Shown: positions 19,056 to 27,980 of the stretch, in pieces
Numbering within the stretch: the stretch's first letter is position 1
Layout of the letters: every line of letters starts with the position of its first letter
DNA from: Psychrobacter immobilis
GTDB lineage: Bacteria > Pseudomonadota > Gammaproteobacteria > Pseudomonadales > Moraxellaceae
NCBI RefSeq assembly: GCF_904846175.1
Contig: NZ_CAJGZM010000001.1
Span: 372,001-436,000, forward strand
Direction: 5' to 3'
DNA: 64,000 bases
Program-made: the position numbers and the translations under genes
The notes under the pieces: model-generated
The model's database searches: none
Told to the model about the DNA's origin: nothing
What the model saw: the letters and a program-made list of their open reading frames with translations, nothing else

Positions 19056-19829
19056 ATGTCAAAACTCCGCACCGAAACGGTCACAGAGGTTCATCATTGG
19101 AATGACTCTCTATTCAGCATTAAAACCACGCGTGACGATGGCTTACGCTTCCGTAATGGCGAGTTTGCGATGATTGGTATCGTTGTCGATGGTAGACCGC
19201 TATTGCGCGCTTACTCGATTGCCAGCCCTAATTATGAAGAGCATCTGGAATTTTTCTCTATTAAAGTACAAGACGGTCCATTGACCTCGCGTTTGCAGCA
19301 TATCAAAGTGGGCGATGAGTTATTGGTCAGTAAAAAACCGACTGGCACTTTGGTACTAGATGATTTATTACCGGGTAAGCATTTATATATGCTATCAACC
19401 GGTACAGGGCTTGCGCCATTTTTAGCCTTGTCACGTGACCCTGAAGTCTATGAGCGTTTTGATAAGATTATTTTGGTACACGGCGTACGTCAGGTCAAAG
19501 ACTTGGCTTATCGCGAGATGTTCGAAGAAGAACTGCCAAACGACGAAATATTTGGTGAAGAGTTTCGCGAGAAGTTTATCTACTACCCTACGGTCACCCG
19601 TGAAGAGTTTAGAAATACCGGCCGTATCACTGACCTGATGAAGTCTGGTAAATTTTTTGAAGATATTGGTCTGCCCCCTATGAATAAAGACGACGACCGT
19701 GTCATGATTTGCGGTAGTATGCCGTTTAACGCTGAAGTGTCAGCGATTTTGGACGATTTTGGTCTCACCGTTTCTCCACGCATGGGTGTACAAGCGGATT
19801 ATGCTGTCGAACGCGCCTTCGTTGGTTAA
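19056..19829 (+). CDS. fpr: Ferredoxin/flavodoxin--NADP reductase
   Basis: The 257-residue flavoenzyme has the FAD-binding RAYSIASPNYEEHLEFFSIKV region (RxYS motif at about 50), the NADP-binding STGTGLAPFLAL block and the C-terminal MICGSMPFNAE. The terminal AVERAFVG resembles the short C-terminal tail of bacterial Fpr subclass I proteins. It transfers electrons between NADPH and ferredoxin or flavodoxin in oxidative stress and biosynthesis. GAGGG precedes the ATG. It appears monocistronic; the next element is a tRNA gene with its own promoter. Confidence 0.93.
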   Translation: MSKLRTETVTEVHHWNDSLFSIKTTRDDGLRFRNGEFAMIGIVVDGRPLLRAYSIASPNYEEHLEFFSIKVQDGPLTSRLQHIKVGDELLVSKKPTGTLVLDDLLPGKHLYMLSTGTGLAPFLALSRDPEVYERFDKIILVHGVRQVKDLAYREMFEEELPNDEIFGEEFREKFIYYPTVTREEFRNTGRITDLMKSGKFFEDIGLPPMNKDDDRVMICGSMPFNAEVSAILDDFGLTVSPRMGVQADYAVERAFVG

Positions 19830-19863
19830 AATGAATTTTTATCGTAAATATGATAAATAATTC

Positions 19864-19891
19864 TTGACGCTCGAAAATAGGCTGCTATAAT
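19864..19891 (+). promoter_or_regulatory. Sigma-70 promoter of tRNA-Leu
   Basis: TTGACG (19864-19869), a 16-base spacer and a perfect TATAAT (19886-19891) lie 75 bases upstream of the tRNA. This is among the best promoter matches in the window. Confidence 0.8.
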
Positions 19892-19965
19892 ACGCAGCCT
19901 ATACAGAGATAACCCTGTAGCCCAATTCGATACAGTCTAGCATTAAAGACTTTATCACCTAACAC

Positions 19966-20052
19966 GCCGGTGTGATGGAATTGGTAGACATGACGGATTC
20001 AAAATCCGTTGCCTTTAAAAGCGTGTCGGTTCAAGTCCGACCACCGGTACCA
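19966..20052 (+). tRNA. tRNA-Leu (anticodon CAA)
   Basis: An 87-base class II tRNA. The acceptor stem GCCGGTG pairs with CACCGGT (one G-T at the end), followed by A and an encoded CCA. The anticodon stem ACGGA/TCCGT encloses the loop TTCAAAA, giving CAA, which reads UUG. The long variable arm (GCCTTTAAAAGCGTG region) and the GTTCAAG T-loop confirm a leucine tRNA. Confidence 0.97.
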
Positions 20053-20058
20053 TATACG

Positions 20059-20094
20059 AAACCCTCGCAATCTATCGATTGCGAGGGTTTTTTA
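20059..20094 (+). terminator. Terminator of tRNA-Leu
   Basis: A 14-bp perfect stem (AAACCCTCGCAATC / GATTGCGAGGGTTT) with a 4-base loop and a T run starts seven bases after the tRNA. Confidence 0.93.
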
Positions 20095-20130
20095 TTGCTT
20101 GCTGTTTAAAAATATACTTCTTATCAAAAA

Positions 20131-20167
20131 AACGACCACGCTAATTAGCTTAGCGTGGTTGTTTTTT
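20131..20167. terminator. Hairpin terminator between tRNA-Leu and the acidic hypothetical gene
   Basis: A 13-bp stem (AACGACCACGCTA / TAGCGTGGTTGTT) with loop ATTAGCT and a T run on the plus strand. It lies 24 bases beyond the stop of the minus-strand gene at 20191, so it may serve that gene as well as act as a second plus-strand terminator. Its core resembles the hairpin at 21062-21103. Confidence 0.7.
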
Positions 20168-20190
20168 AACAGTGGAAAGTATATTCAATT

Positions 20191-20895
20191 CTACTCGGCT
20201 TCATCCAACAATTTATTAACCGCATCTGCCATGGCGTCATCTATGATGCTGTCTTCTATATAGTCCACTAGCTCATGGATAGTGGTCAAATCCATTTCCC
20301 GAATACCCAAGCTTGCCAATTGCTCATTAATAGATGCCAAGCTCTCAGTATCTTCAGCATTATCTAATAACTGCTCATCAAAACTGTCACTGACAAACCA
20401 GTATATTTTTTCTAACAAACTCTCTCTTTTAGTCAAGGTAGAATAATTATCACCATGAATAAACAAATTAAAATGATAAGGCATTTCTACCTCATTGATA
20501 AAAAAAGTACGCTTACATTCTAGGGTATAGGCTTGTACTTGTTTCTCTTCAGCGCTTTCGCTCTCTACTTCGCTGTCATCTTGTTCAATCTCTTCTTCTA
20601 CCAAGCCTTCTAATATTTGATAGTGCCCGACTTTGACTTTGTGATTATAAATAATGCAAGAGTCAGCAATAGCATCGAAAATCACAGCACTGATATCTAA
20701 GGTATGGTCGTCGATATCATAAAAAGCTTTTAAAAAAGGTAAGAACTCTGTAAGTTTGTTTTCTGGCACTTCGGTCAGAAACTGCTGCTCGTAAATGGTA
20801 ATCATGTCTTCAGGCGAATAGGTATTGGCGGTATTGGTCTCATTTCTGCCCGTTGGTTGCAAAGGTATAAGATTATATGGATTATTATTGGTCAT
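20191..20895 (-). CDS. Hypothetical acidic protein (234 aa)
   Basis: I do not recognise this protein. It is strongly acidic, with the run EEEIEQDDSEVESESAEEK (about residues 95-115) in the middle and an acidic C-terminus (ESLASINEQLASLGIREMDL, then VDYIEDSIIDDAMADAVNKL). There is no signal peptide or membrane segment, so it is probably cytoplasmic. Regions such as CKRTFFINEVEMPYHFNLFIHG suggest a mixed alpha/beta fold. A weak AAGG lies upstream of the ATG at 20895. It sits next to tRNA-Leu and is bracketed by two similar hairpins, which could mean it came in as a cassette. Coding is likely because the frame is long and has ordinary composition. Confidence 0.7.
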   Translation of the reverse strand: MTNNNPYNLIPLQPTGRNETNTANTYSPEDMITIYEQQFLTEVPENKLTEFLPFLKAFYDIDDHTLDISAVIFDAIADSCIIYNHKVKVGHYQILEGLVEEEIEQDDSEVESESAEEKQVQAYTLECKRTFFINEVEMPYHFNLFIHGDNYSTLTKRESLLEKIYWFVSDSFDEQLLDNAEDTESLASINEQLASLGIREMDLTTIHELVDYIEDSIIDDAMADAVNKLLDEAE

Positions 20896-21061
20896 ACAGG
20901 ACTGCCTTTTTATTTAAGTAAAATGTATGGAATTTCTTCTATTAAAAACGCTAGTAGCGTCTAAAACCACGCTTTCTATACGTCTTTTGTGGGCGGAAAT
21001 CTATGTTATCTATTATCTCTTATTCAGCTACTTTTAGATATATCGTTTACTGGTTCAAATT

Positions 21062-21103
21062 AACCAAAAAAACCACCCTAATCAGCTTAGAGTGGTTTTT
21101 GGT
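21062..21103. terminator. Terminator downstream of the NhaC-family gene
   Basis: An inverted repeat of about 17 bp with a few mismatches (AACCAAAAAAACCACCCTA / TAGAGTGGTTTTTGGTT, loop ATCAGCT) lies 41 bases beyond the nhaC stop. The loop and inner stem resemble the hairpin at 20131-20167. Confidence 0.65.
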
Positions 21104-21143
21104 TCAACTAATAGTATTTGAGTTTATCTTAAAATGCCCCTCG

Positions 21144-22568
21144 CTAATTGGCCATTTGTACTTTATGTTGCTTACGAATGCTGGACCCATCTTTGCAACT
21201 GATGGTGATACCTGTGAAGCCAAATAATATCGTGAGCAATAGCGATAAATAACAGAAGAAGGCATAAGGTAAATAATCAAGTACGGGAACACCTAATGCT
21301 TGGCTGATAAACACCCCGCACACACTCCAAGGTACTAATGGATTGATAACCGTGCCCGCATCTTCGATGGTACGCGATAGGTTTTTGGGGTGTAAGTTTA
21401 AACGCTCGAACGTCGGGCGAAACGCAGTCCCTGATAATAAGATACTCAAATACTGCTCACCAATCAGCACGTTAATGCTTAGAGCCGCCATCGCCGCGGC
21501 AAAGATGGCACGACCTGAACTTGTCAGCATATGTCTAATGCCTAACAATAACGCTGGCAAGATGCCCAAGGCACGTAATAAACCGCCCAAACTTAACGCC
21601 AATATCACAATAGTCTGCGTAAAGAACATACTTTGCATACCACCACGTGAAATCATACCTGCCACTTCGCCTAGCTCTAAGTTTTCGGCAGGCGTATAAC
21701 CAGCGAACAGATAGCCGCCTAGCTGACCTATGCTTGGGCTACTATGCAGATAAGTAATCACTAAAGCGGTCGCAATCGTACAAATGATGGTATAGATGGC
21801 ATTTACTCGGCATAACGCTAACACTACTAGCACGATAAACGGCAGCACCGCATAACCATGGACTAAGCCGCTATCGACCAATTGCGATTGCAATAAGGTC
21901 ACTTGACCCAAATCGCCAGTACCCGTCTGCCCAGAAAAATACCAAAACAGGCCAGCTGTAATGAGCCACGCTGGTACCGTGGTATACATCATATTGCGAA
22001 TATGCTCGAATAAATCGATACCGACGACAGAAGAAGCAAGCGTACAAGTATCTGACAAAGGCGACATTTTATCGGCAAAAAAGGCACCCGAAACTACCGC
22101 GCCAGCAGCAATGGCGACGTTGGCATCAAAGGCATTGCTCATACCAATAAAAGCCACACCTAGCGTCGCGGCTGTGGTCAAACTACTGCCTAAAGCCACC
22201 CCGATAATTGAGGTCAAAACAAAAGCAGAAATATAATAATACTGTGGCGAGATAAGATCGAAACCATAATACATAATGGTAGGAATAGCGCCTGACATCA
22301 TCAGCGCTGCGACCAGCAAACCAATAAAAAATAATAAATAAATAGCACCGATACCACTGACAACGCCCGACGACATCTGCTCTTGCATCTTCTCAAAGCT
22401 TAGACCTTTATACATACCAAGGCCTAATAAAACAACGATAGCAAGCATCAATGACAGATGCGGCACCCAGCCAAAGCCGATCATGGTGACACCCATAATC
22501 GCGATGACAACGCTAGCAATGATAAAAGCTACCTTAGGAGATAGCTCGGTAAGTACTTGTGGAGGCAT
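21144..22568 (-). CDS. NhaC-family Na+/H+ antiporter (or related amino/organic acid exchanger)
   Basis: An integral membrane protein of 474 residues with about 11-12 hydrophobic segments. Conserved NhaC blocks include GVALGSSLTTAATLGVAFIGM, AGAVVSGAFFADKMSPLSDTC and IEDAGTVINPLVPWSVCGVF. The family contains Na+/H+ antiporters and also solute exchangers such as malate-lactate MleN. AAGGA precedes the ATG at 22568. It follows phhB by 96 bases on the same strand, within the aromatic amino acid cluster, so a role in tyrosine or phenylalanine uptake is possible but not shown by the sequence. Confidence 0.88.
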   Translation of the reverse strand: MPPQVLTELSPKVAFIIASVVIAIMGVTMIGFGWVPHLSLMLAIVVLLGLGMYKGLSFEKMQEQMSSGVVSGIGAIYLLFFIGLLVAALMMSGAIPTIMYYGFDLISPQYYYISAFVLTSIIGVALGSSLTTAATLGVAFIGMSNAFDANVAIAAGAVVSGAFFADKMSPLSDTCTLASSVVGIDLFEHIRNMMYTTVPAWLITAGLFWYFSGQTGTGDLGQVTLLQSQLVDSGLVHGYAVLPFIVLVVLALCRVNAIYTIICTIATALVITYLHSSPSIGQLGGYLFAGYTPAENLELGEVAGMISRGGMQSMFFTQTIVILALSLGGLLRALGILPALLLGIRHMLTSSGRAIFAAAMAALSINVLIGEQYLSILLSGTAFRPTFERLNLHPKNLSRTIEDAGTVINPLVPWSVCGVFISQALGVPVLDYLPYAFFCYLSLLLTILFGFTGITISCKDGSSIRKQHKVQMAN

Positions 22569-22664
22569 AACACATCCTTATGGTGCCATCATATATATTC
22601 TGGCGTTAGGGTTGGTTTTGGGTAGGACAAGTTTAATGAGTTGCAATGATTATTGCCAGTCTCC

Positions 22665-23006
22665 TCACTTACCCAGTAGGCTATCGGTCTTTGCTGCCAT
22701 GACAAAATCATTGCGATGCAGACCTTTAATGCTATGTGACCACCAAGTGACGGTCACCTTGCCCCACTCTACCAAAATACCCGGATGATGCCCCTCTGCT
22801 TCAGCGATGTCTGCAAGCTCGTTGGCAAATGCCATCGCTGTAACGAAATTCTTGAATTTATATTGACGCTGTAATTGCTTGATGCCGTCGACTTCGATGG
22901 GCGACCAATCAGGGATTTGTTGTAATAGCTCGCGTGCCTCTGTGTCATCGACGGTTGGAGCGCCGATACGGCAGGCTTCACAGCTGGCTTGTGATAATGT
23001 CGTCAT
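22665..23006 (-). CDS. phhB: Pterin-4a-carbinolamine dehydratase
   Basis: The 113-residue protein has the catalytic histidine cluster [21 protein letters not shown], which is diagnostic of PCD/DCoH. It dehydrates the 4a-hydroxytetrahydropterin released by phenylalanine hydroxylase so that the cofactor can be recycled. AAAAGGA precedes the ATG. It lies 106 bases downstream of phhA on the same strand, the normal functional pairing. Confidence 0.96.
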   Translation of the reverse strand: MTTLSQASCEACRIGAPTVDDTEARELLQQIPDWSPIEVDGIKQLQRQYKFKNFVTAMAFANELADIAEAEGHHPGILVEWGKVTVTWWSHSIKGLHRNDFVMAAKTDSLLGK

Positions 23007-23112
23007 TATAATGTCCTTTTAAGTTAACTATTATTTTTTTAATACAGTTACGTCCGTGTTAATGCTGTTTTTTACAACATCGTTCATTTAACAATGCAGG
23101 TTTTTTTATTCA

Positions 23113-24051
23113 TTAAGAGTTTTTTGGCGCATAAGTCGGTTCAAACAATCCAAGTGACATCGCTTGTTTAACTAGTCCCATAATATCGCTATCGACGATA
23201 TCGAACAGCATATCTAAATCATCAATGACATAATAAATCGGCTGAATATGATCAATACGATAAGGCGTACGTAACACATCAAGCAAATCAAATGGACGGT
23301 GTTCTGGCTGATTTTGAGGTTGCTGCTGATGCTTAGATTGGTGTAATTTCTCGCTACCACTAAGCGCATAAACCGTTTCAGAAGGCGAGCTTAAAATACC
23401 GCCGCCATAGATACGGCGATTGTCAGGACGACTACCAACCAAACCAAACTCAATGGTAAACCAATAAAGCCGTGCTAAAAACCATCTTTCCTCTTTACTG
23501 GCATTCAAGCCCAGCTTGCCATACGTCTCATTAAAAGCCGCAAACGCAGGGTGGGTCAGCAGCGGACAATGGCCAACGATTTCATGAAAGATATCGGGCT
23601 CTTCGATATAGTCCATGTCTTCGAAGCGACGAATAAAGGTCGCCACAGGAAAGCGTTTATTTGCTAGCAATTTAAAAAACTTACCAAAGCTGATAAGCGC
23701 AGGAACGGCAGCGGTTTGCCAGCCGGTAGTGGCTTGCAGGATTTCGTCAATATCATGTAGCTGCGGGATATGCGTCAATGGCAGGTTTAGCTTTTCTAAG
23801 CCTTCTAGATAAGCTGAGCAGGCACGGTTGGGTATTTGCGTGGCTTGACGTTCAAGCAGCGCCTGCCACATAGCATTTTCATCGGCACTATAATGAATAT
23901 GACCCTGACTGTCTGGCTGGCGCGAGACGTAAGGCTGCTTTTTAGCAGGTGAATCGGTATAGCTAGAACCATTAGCGCCGAGAGCTTTTGAAGTAACACT
24001 CTTGGCACTAAGAGCTTGATGGATAGAATTGTTAGCTTGTAGGCGTTCCAT
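23113..24051 (-). CDS. phhA: Phenylalanine 4-monooxygenase
   Basis: The enzyme hydroxylates phenylalanine to tyrosine with tetrahydropterin and non-haem iron. The iron ligands are visible as two histidines in DIFHEIVGHCPLLTHPAF and a glutamate in YWFTIEFGLVG. The start at 24051 (MERLQANN) is chosen because AAGGA lies seven bases upstream; an ATG 16 codons earlier lacks a ribosome site. The product is 312 aa, against about 260-300 for bacterial PhhA; the extra length is an N-terminal Ser/Ala-rich segment and a Gln/His-rich loop (KHQQQPQNQPEH) near residue 255. Confidence 0.96.
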   Translation of the reverse strand: MERLQANNSIHQALSAKSVTSKALGANGSSYTDSPAKKQPYVSRQPDSQGHIHYSADENAMWQALLERQATQIPNRACSAYLEGLEKLNLPLTHIPQLHDIDEILQATTGWQTAAVPALISFGKFFKLLANKRFPVATFIRRFEDMDYIEEPDIFHEIVGHCPLLTHPAFAAFNETYGKLGLNASKEERWFLARLYWFTIEFGLVGSRPDNRRIYGGGILSSPSETVYALSGSEKLHQSKHQQQPQNQPEHRPFDLLDVLRTPYRIDHIQPIYYVIDDLDMLFDIVDSDIMGLVKQAMSLGLFEPTYAPKNS

Positions 24052-24220
24052 GCCTGTGTTCCTTTTATTAGCGTTAGCACATTTACTTTTCGTCAGCAAA
24101 CCCCAAATCTAGGTGTTTTGGACTTACCCTCTTAAGCCGTACTTTGCTCATTAAGGACAAGACAAATTCCTTTTGCCCTGCCCATTGATTACTTTTATTG
24201 ATCTAAAATCCGACTAGAAA

Positions 24221-25333
24221 CTATGGCGTTTCAGTCTCTGGCTGACCAACCGTACCGCGACGAACTTGGTCACGCTCGATAGATTCAAACAGCGCTTTAA
24301 AGTTACCTTCACCAAAACCATCCTCGTAATCACCTTTACGTTGGATAAACTCAAAGAAAACTGGGCTACCCAGAATAGTTTCAGAGAAAATCTGTAGCAA
24401 TAAACGTGGTTTGCCACCTTCAGTCGTACCATCTAGCAAGATACCACGCATCTGTAGCTCTGAGACATTCTCACCATGGTTTGGTAAACGCTCGCTTAGC
24501 ATGTCGTAGTAAGCCGCATTTGGTGCGGTCATTAGCGGAATGCCAGCAGCTTTTAGCTTATCGATACTGGCGAATAAATCATCACTGGCTAAAGCAATAT
24601 GCTGAATACCTTCGCCATTAAAATGCATCAGATATTCTTCGATTTGTCCGCCGCCTTGCTTGGACTCTTCATTTAATGGGATACGGATTTTGCCATCAGG
24701 AGCGGTCATCGCTTTACTGGTCAGCCCGGTATACTCGCCTTTGATATCAAAATAACGGATTTCGCGGAAGTTAAAGATGCGCTCATAAAAGTTTGCCCAA
24801 TAGGCCATACGACCGCGATAAACGTTATGCGTTAGATGGTCGATGACTTTAAAGCCATAACCGATAGGGTTTCTGTCAACGTCTGGCAAAAACTCAAAAT
24901 CGACGTCATAGATAGATTCGCCGTCTTTAAAACGGTCAATCAGATAAATGAGAGAGCCACCGATGCCTTTGATAGCAGGCAGTCTTAACTCCATCACCCC
25001 TGTTGGCACATCTACTGGCTGCGCGCCTTTTTCAATCGCCAGCTCATAAGCCTTTTTAGAATCCTTGACCCGAAAACCCATGCTGCAAGCCCCTGCTCCA
25101 TGTTCTTCAACGAAGTAACTGGCTTGACTTTTTGGCTCACGGTTAATGATAAGGTTAATATCACCTTGACGGTATAAAGCAACGTCTTTTGAGCGATGAT
25201 TGGCCACATGGGTAAAGCCTAGCTGCTCAAATAATTCTGCGACGGCTTGTGGTTGAGGTGAGGCGAACTCGACAAAATCAAACCCTTGCAATCCCATTGG
25301 GTTTTCAAATAAATCTGCCTTTAACTCTGACAT
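24221..25333 (-). CDS. hpd: 4-Hydroxyphenylpyruvate dioxygenase
   Basis: Hpd converts 4-hydroxyphenylpyruvate to homogentisate. The two-domain VOC-fold enzyme has its iron ligands in the C-terminal half: the His of IDHLTHNV, the His of GIQHIALAS and the Glu of [10 protein letters not shown]. The C-terminal [16 protein letters not shown] is a family hallmark. The ATG at 25333 is preferred since AAGGA lies eight bases upstream; more upstream starts overlap that site. Length 370 aa is normal. It is the first gene of the minus-strand phh arm and is divergent from the LysR gene, 154 bases away. Confidence 0.97.
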   Translation of the reverse strand: MSELKADLFENPMGLQGFDFVEFASPQPQAVAELFEQLGFTHVANHRSKDVALYRQGDINLIINREPKSQASYFVEEHGAGACSMGFRVKDSKKAYELAIEKGAQPVDVPTGVMELRLPAIKGIGGSLIYLIDRFKDGESIYDVDFEFLPDVDRNPIGYGFKVIDHLTHNVYRGRMAYWANFYERIFNFREIRYFDIKGEYTGLTSKAMTAPDGKIRIPLNEESKQGGGQIEEYLMHFNGEGIQHIALASDDLFASIDKLKAAGIPLMTAPNAAYYDMLSERLPNHGENVSELQMRGILLDGTTEGGKPRLLLQIFSETILGSPVFFEFIQRKGDYEDGFGEGNFKALFESIERDQVRRGTVGQPETETP

Positions 25334-25487
25334 TGTCATCATCCTTAATTTCAATTGGTGGTATAAATCGCTAAAAATTAGCAAAAAATAAGTTTCATCA
25401 AGTATTCCTATTGACGAGTGAGTTATATTAGATTAGCTTGATTTATAAGACTAATCGTTTTTTTTGATTTATTTATCAGGTTTCCTT

Positions 25488-26417
25488 ATGAATATCAGTA
25501 TTCGCCAATTGACCGCTTTCGTCAGCGTCGCTGACAATGGCAGTTTTACCCGTGCCAGTGAGCAGATGCATTTAACGCAATCTGCCGTCAGTGGTTTGAT
25601 TAAAGAGCTCGAATCTAGCCTCGGTATCGTGTTGTTTGATCGCACCACGCGCCAGCTGTCTTTATCTGTCGTCGGGCATCATTTATTACCGCAAGCGAGG
25701 CGTATCTTAAATGAGATGCAGCTGTTTGAAAATGAAGCCAGTAGTTTGACAAGTTTGGCGCAAGGTCAGGTGCGACTTGCCGTCTCGCAGTTTGCCGCAT
25801 CTTCCATGCCAGCGGTCATTGCCCAATTTGCTAAAGTCCATCCCGATATCAGCGTATCTTTGCTTGATTGTTCGGCAGAAAATGTCTTAGAACACATTCA
25901 GAACATCGAGGTGGATTTGGGCGTCGGTACTGAGCGTGGCTTTATGGAATCAGAGGATGACATCAGCGCCGATTTGTTATATCAGCTGCCTTTTTGTGTG
26001 GTAATGCCTGATAGCCACGTGCTAGCGCAAAAATCTGAAATTATTTGGCAAGACTTGGTAGGTATTCCACTTATTACATTACAAGGTCCATTTATTGAGC
26101 AAGTGACCGCTGAGCTTGATGAGAGTATCGCCAACCATATCCAGCAGGCGCGCTATAAAGTCAACTTTATGTCCACTGCCCTTGAGATGACCCGTCAAGG
26201 TTTTGGTATTACCTTGTGCTTGCCTTATATGCCGGAGGTGATAGATTGGGTTAGCGCCAACGGCTTGCAAATGCGCCCATTGGCACAACCAGTCAAAATG
26301 CGCCGCTTTTTTATTTACCAACGCTCCTCACGCGCATTATCACCCGCCAGCATTGCCTTTAAGCAATTTTTGCAGGCTTACTTCGCCAGTCATTTTGATG
26401 ATTTGCAGAGTGTTTGA
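25488..26417 (+). CDS. LysR-family regulator of the aromatic amino acid cluster
   Basis: The N-terminal winged helix reads IRQLTAFVSVADNGSFTRASEQMHLTQSAVSGLIKELE (as MNISIRQLTAFVSV, then LTQSAVSGLIKELESSLG), followed by a two-lobe effector domain; total 309 aa. The ATG at 25488 has AGG seven bases upstream, better than a start eight codons earlier. It is divergent from hpd and 177 bases upstream of the aminotransferase gene on the same strand, so control of either or both arms is likely. The effector may be an aromatic keto acid or amino acid; the sequence does not say. Confidence 0.9.
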   Translation: MNISIRQLTAFVSVADNGSFTRASEQMHLTQSAVSGLIKELESSLGIVLFDRTTRQLSLSVVGHHLLPQARRILNEMQLFENEASSLTSLAQGQVRLAVSQFAASSMPAVIAQFAKVHPDISVSLLDCSAENVLEHIQNIEVDLGVGTERGFMESEDDISADLLYQLPFCVVMPDSHVLAQKSEIIWQDLVGIPLITLQGPFIEQVTAELDESIANHIQQARYKVNFMSTALEMTRQGFGITLCLPYMPEVIDWVSANGLQMRPLAQPVKMRRFFIYQRSSRALSPASIAFKQFLQAYFASHFDDLQSV

Positions 26418-26594
26418 GCTCTCTTAATCAAATCATTACTTAAGTTTGGCAAAGGCTCAAATTCAGCAAAAAACTTGCCAATAAACAAAAAAATGCGTTA
26501 ATTAATCAGTATCACTGAATCTAACGTTGAGTTAATCGCCAAACTGGTTTATGCTTTTTAACGCCTTAACTCATATCCCTTGTAAGGAAAAAAA

Positions 26595-27791
26595 ATGTTT
26601 GAACGTATCGATTATTATGCCGGTGACCCGATCTTAGGATTGATGGACAAATTTGCCGCCGACACCAACCCAGATAAAGTCAATTTAGGCGTGGGCGTTT
26701 ATTATGATGAGGATGGCAAATTGCCAGTCCTTGAGTGTGTCAAAACGGCTGAAGAGCGTATTGCAGACCCAATCTCTCCTCGTCCTTACTTGCCAATGGC
26801 CGGCTTACCCGGGCACCGTAAAGGCTGTCAAGAGTTGCTATTTGGCAAAGACGCTCAAATCTTACAAGACGGTTTGGTGGCGACCATCGCCACTATCGGT
26901 GGTTCTGGTGCCTTAAAAGTGGGCGCAGAATTCATCCATGAATGGTTCCCGCAGTCTAAGTGCTACGTCAGCGACCCAACGTGGGGCAATCACATTGCTA
27001 TCTTTGAAGGCTCGGACGTCGAAGTCGGTAAATATCCGTACTATGACAAAGCGACCAGCAGCATCAAGTTTGATGAGATGATTGCTTTTTTTGAAACCTT
27101 GAACAAAAACGATGTCGTCTTACTGCACCCTTGTTGCCATAACCCAACCGGTATGGATTTAACTCGTGAGCAGTGGGATACCGTGCTAAATGTCATTCAA
27201 GCGCGTGAGCTGATTCCATTTATGGACATTGCTTACCAAGGCTTTGGCGAAGATATGGACAGCGACGCTTACGCTATACGTAAAGCGGTCGAAATGGGTC
27301 TACCAGTATTTGTGAGTAACTCATTCTCTAAAAACTTATCGCTATATGGCGAGCGTGTCGGCGGTCTATCAGTCGTTTGCCCAACAGTAGATGAGACTGA
27401 GCGCGTCTTTGGTCAGTTGAACTCTACGGTACGTCGTATCTACTCAAGCCCACCATCACACGGTGGTCGCGTGGTCGATATCGTCATGAACGACGAAGCG
27501 CTACATGAGCAATGGGTTGGCGAAGTATATGCGATGCGTGACCGCATCAAGTCTATGCGCTCAAAGCTCAAATCAGTATTGGAAGAAAAAATTCCTGGTC
27601 GCAACTTCGATTACTTAACTGAGCAAAACGGCATGTTTAGCTTCACAGGTCTAACGCCAGAACAAGTCGAGCAACTACAAAGCAAGTATGGCATCTACAT
27701 GGTATCGAACTCACGTATGTGTGTTGCTGGCCTAAACAGCAGTAATATCGATTATGTTGCCAATGCGATGGTCGACGTCTTAAAAGATTAA
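26595..27791 (+). CDS. tyrB: Aromatic amino acid aminotransferase (class I, aspartate/tyrosine type)
   Basis: A 398-residue PLP enzyme of the AspC/TyrB type: VNLGVGVYYDEDGKLPVLE near the start, CCHNPTGMDLT, the Schiff-base lysine in SNSFSKNLSLYGERVG, and the C-terminal SRMCVAGLN with the carboxylate-binding arginine. In this context it most likely deaminates tyrosine to 4-hydroxyphenylpyruvate, the substrate of Hpd, though enzymes of this group also use aspartate and phenylalanine. AAGGA lies upstream and a terminator follows. The symbol is by analogy and context. Confidence 0.9.
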   Translation: MFERIDYYAGDPILGLMDKFAADTNPDKVNLGVGVYYDEDGKLPVLECVKTAEERIADPISPRPYLPMAGLPGHRKGCQELLFGKDAQILQDGLVATIATIGGSGALKVGAEFIHEWFPQSKCYVSDPTWGNHIAIFEGSDVEVGKYPYYDKATSSIKFDEMIAFFETLNKNDVVLLHPCCHNPTGMDLTREQWDTVLNVIQARELIPFMDIAYQGFGEDMDSDAYAIRKAVEMGLPVFVSNSFSKNLSLYGERVGGLSVVCPTVDETERVFGQLNSTVRRIYSSPPSHGGRVVDIVMNDEALHEQWVGEVYAMRDRIKSMRSKLKSVLEEKIPGRNFDYLTEQNGMFSFTGLTPEQVEQLQSKYGIYMVSNSRMCVAGLNSSNIDYVANAMVDVLKD

Positions 27792-27825
27792 TTACCTGAC
27801 GCGATTAAATAAAAAACTAATTAAG

Positions 27826-27857
27826 AAAAAGGCTGGGTTATTTCTCAGCCTTTTTTT
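27826..27857 (+). terminator. Terminator of the aminotransferase gene
   Basis: AAAAAGGCTG (27826-27835) pairs with CAGCCTTTTT (27846-27855), followed by further T. The fahA gene therefore starts a new transcription unit. Confidence 0.88.
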
Positions 27858-27980
27858 ATGCCTGATACTTTCTAAAAAACTGCATAAAAAAACCTTGCAA
27901 TGTATCAAGCTATAAATTACATTATGCGTAAGTAGTTAATTATAACGTAATTCAATATATACTTTAGCAAGGAGCTCCCC

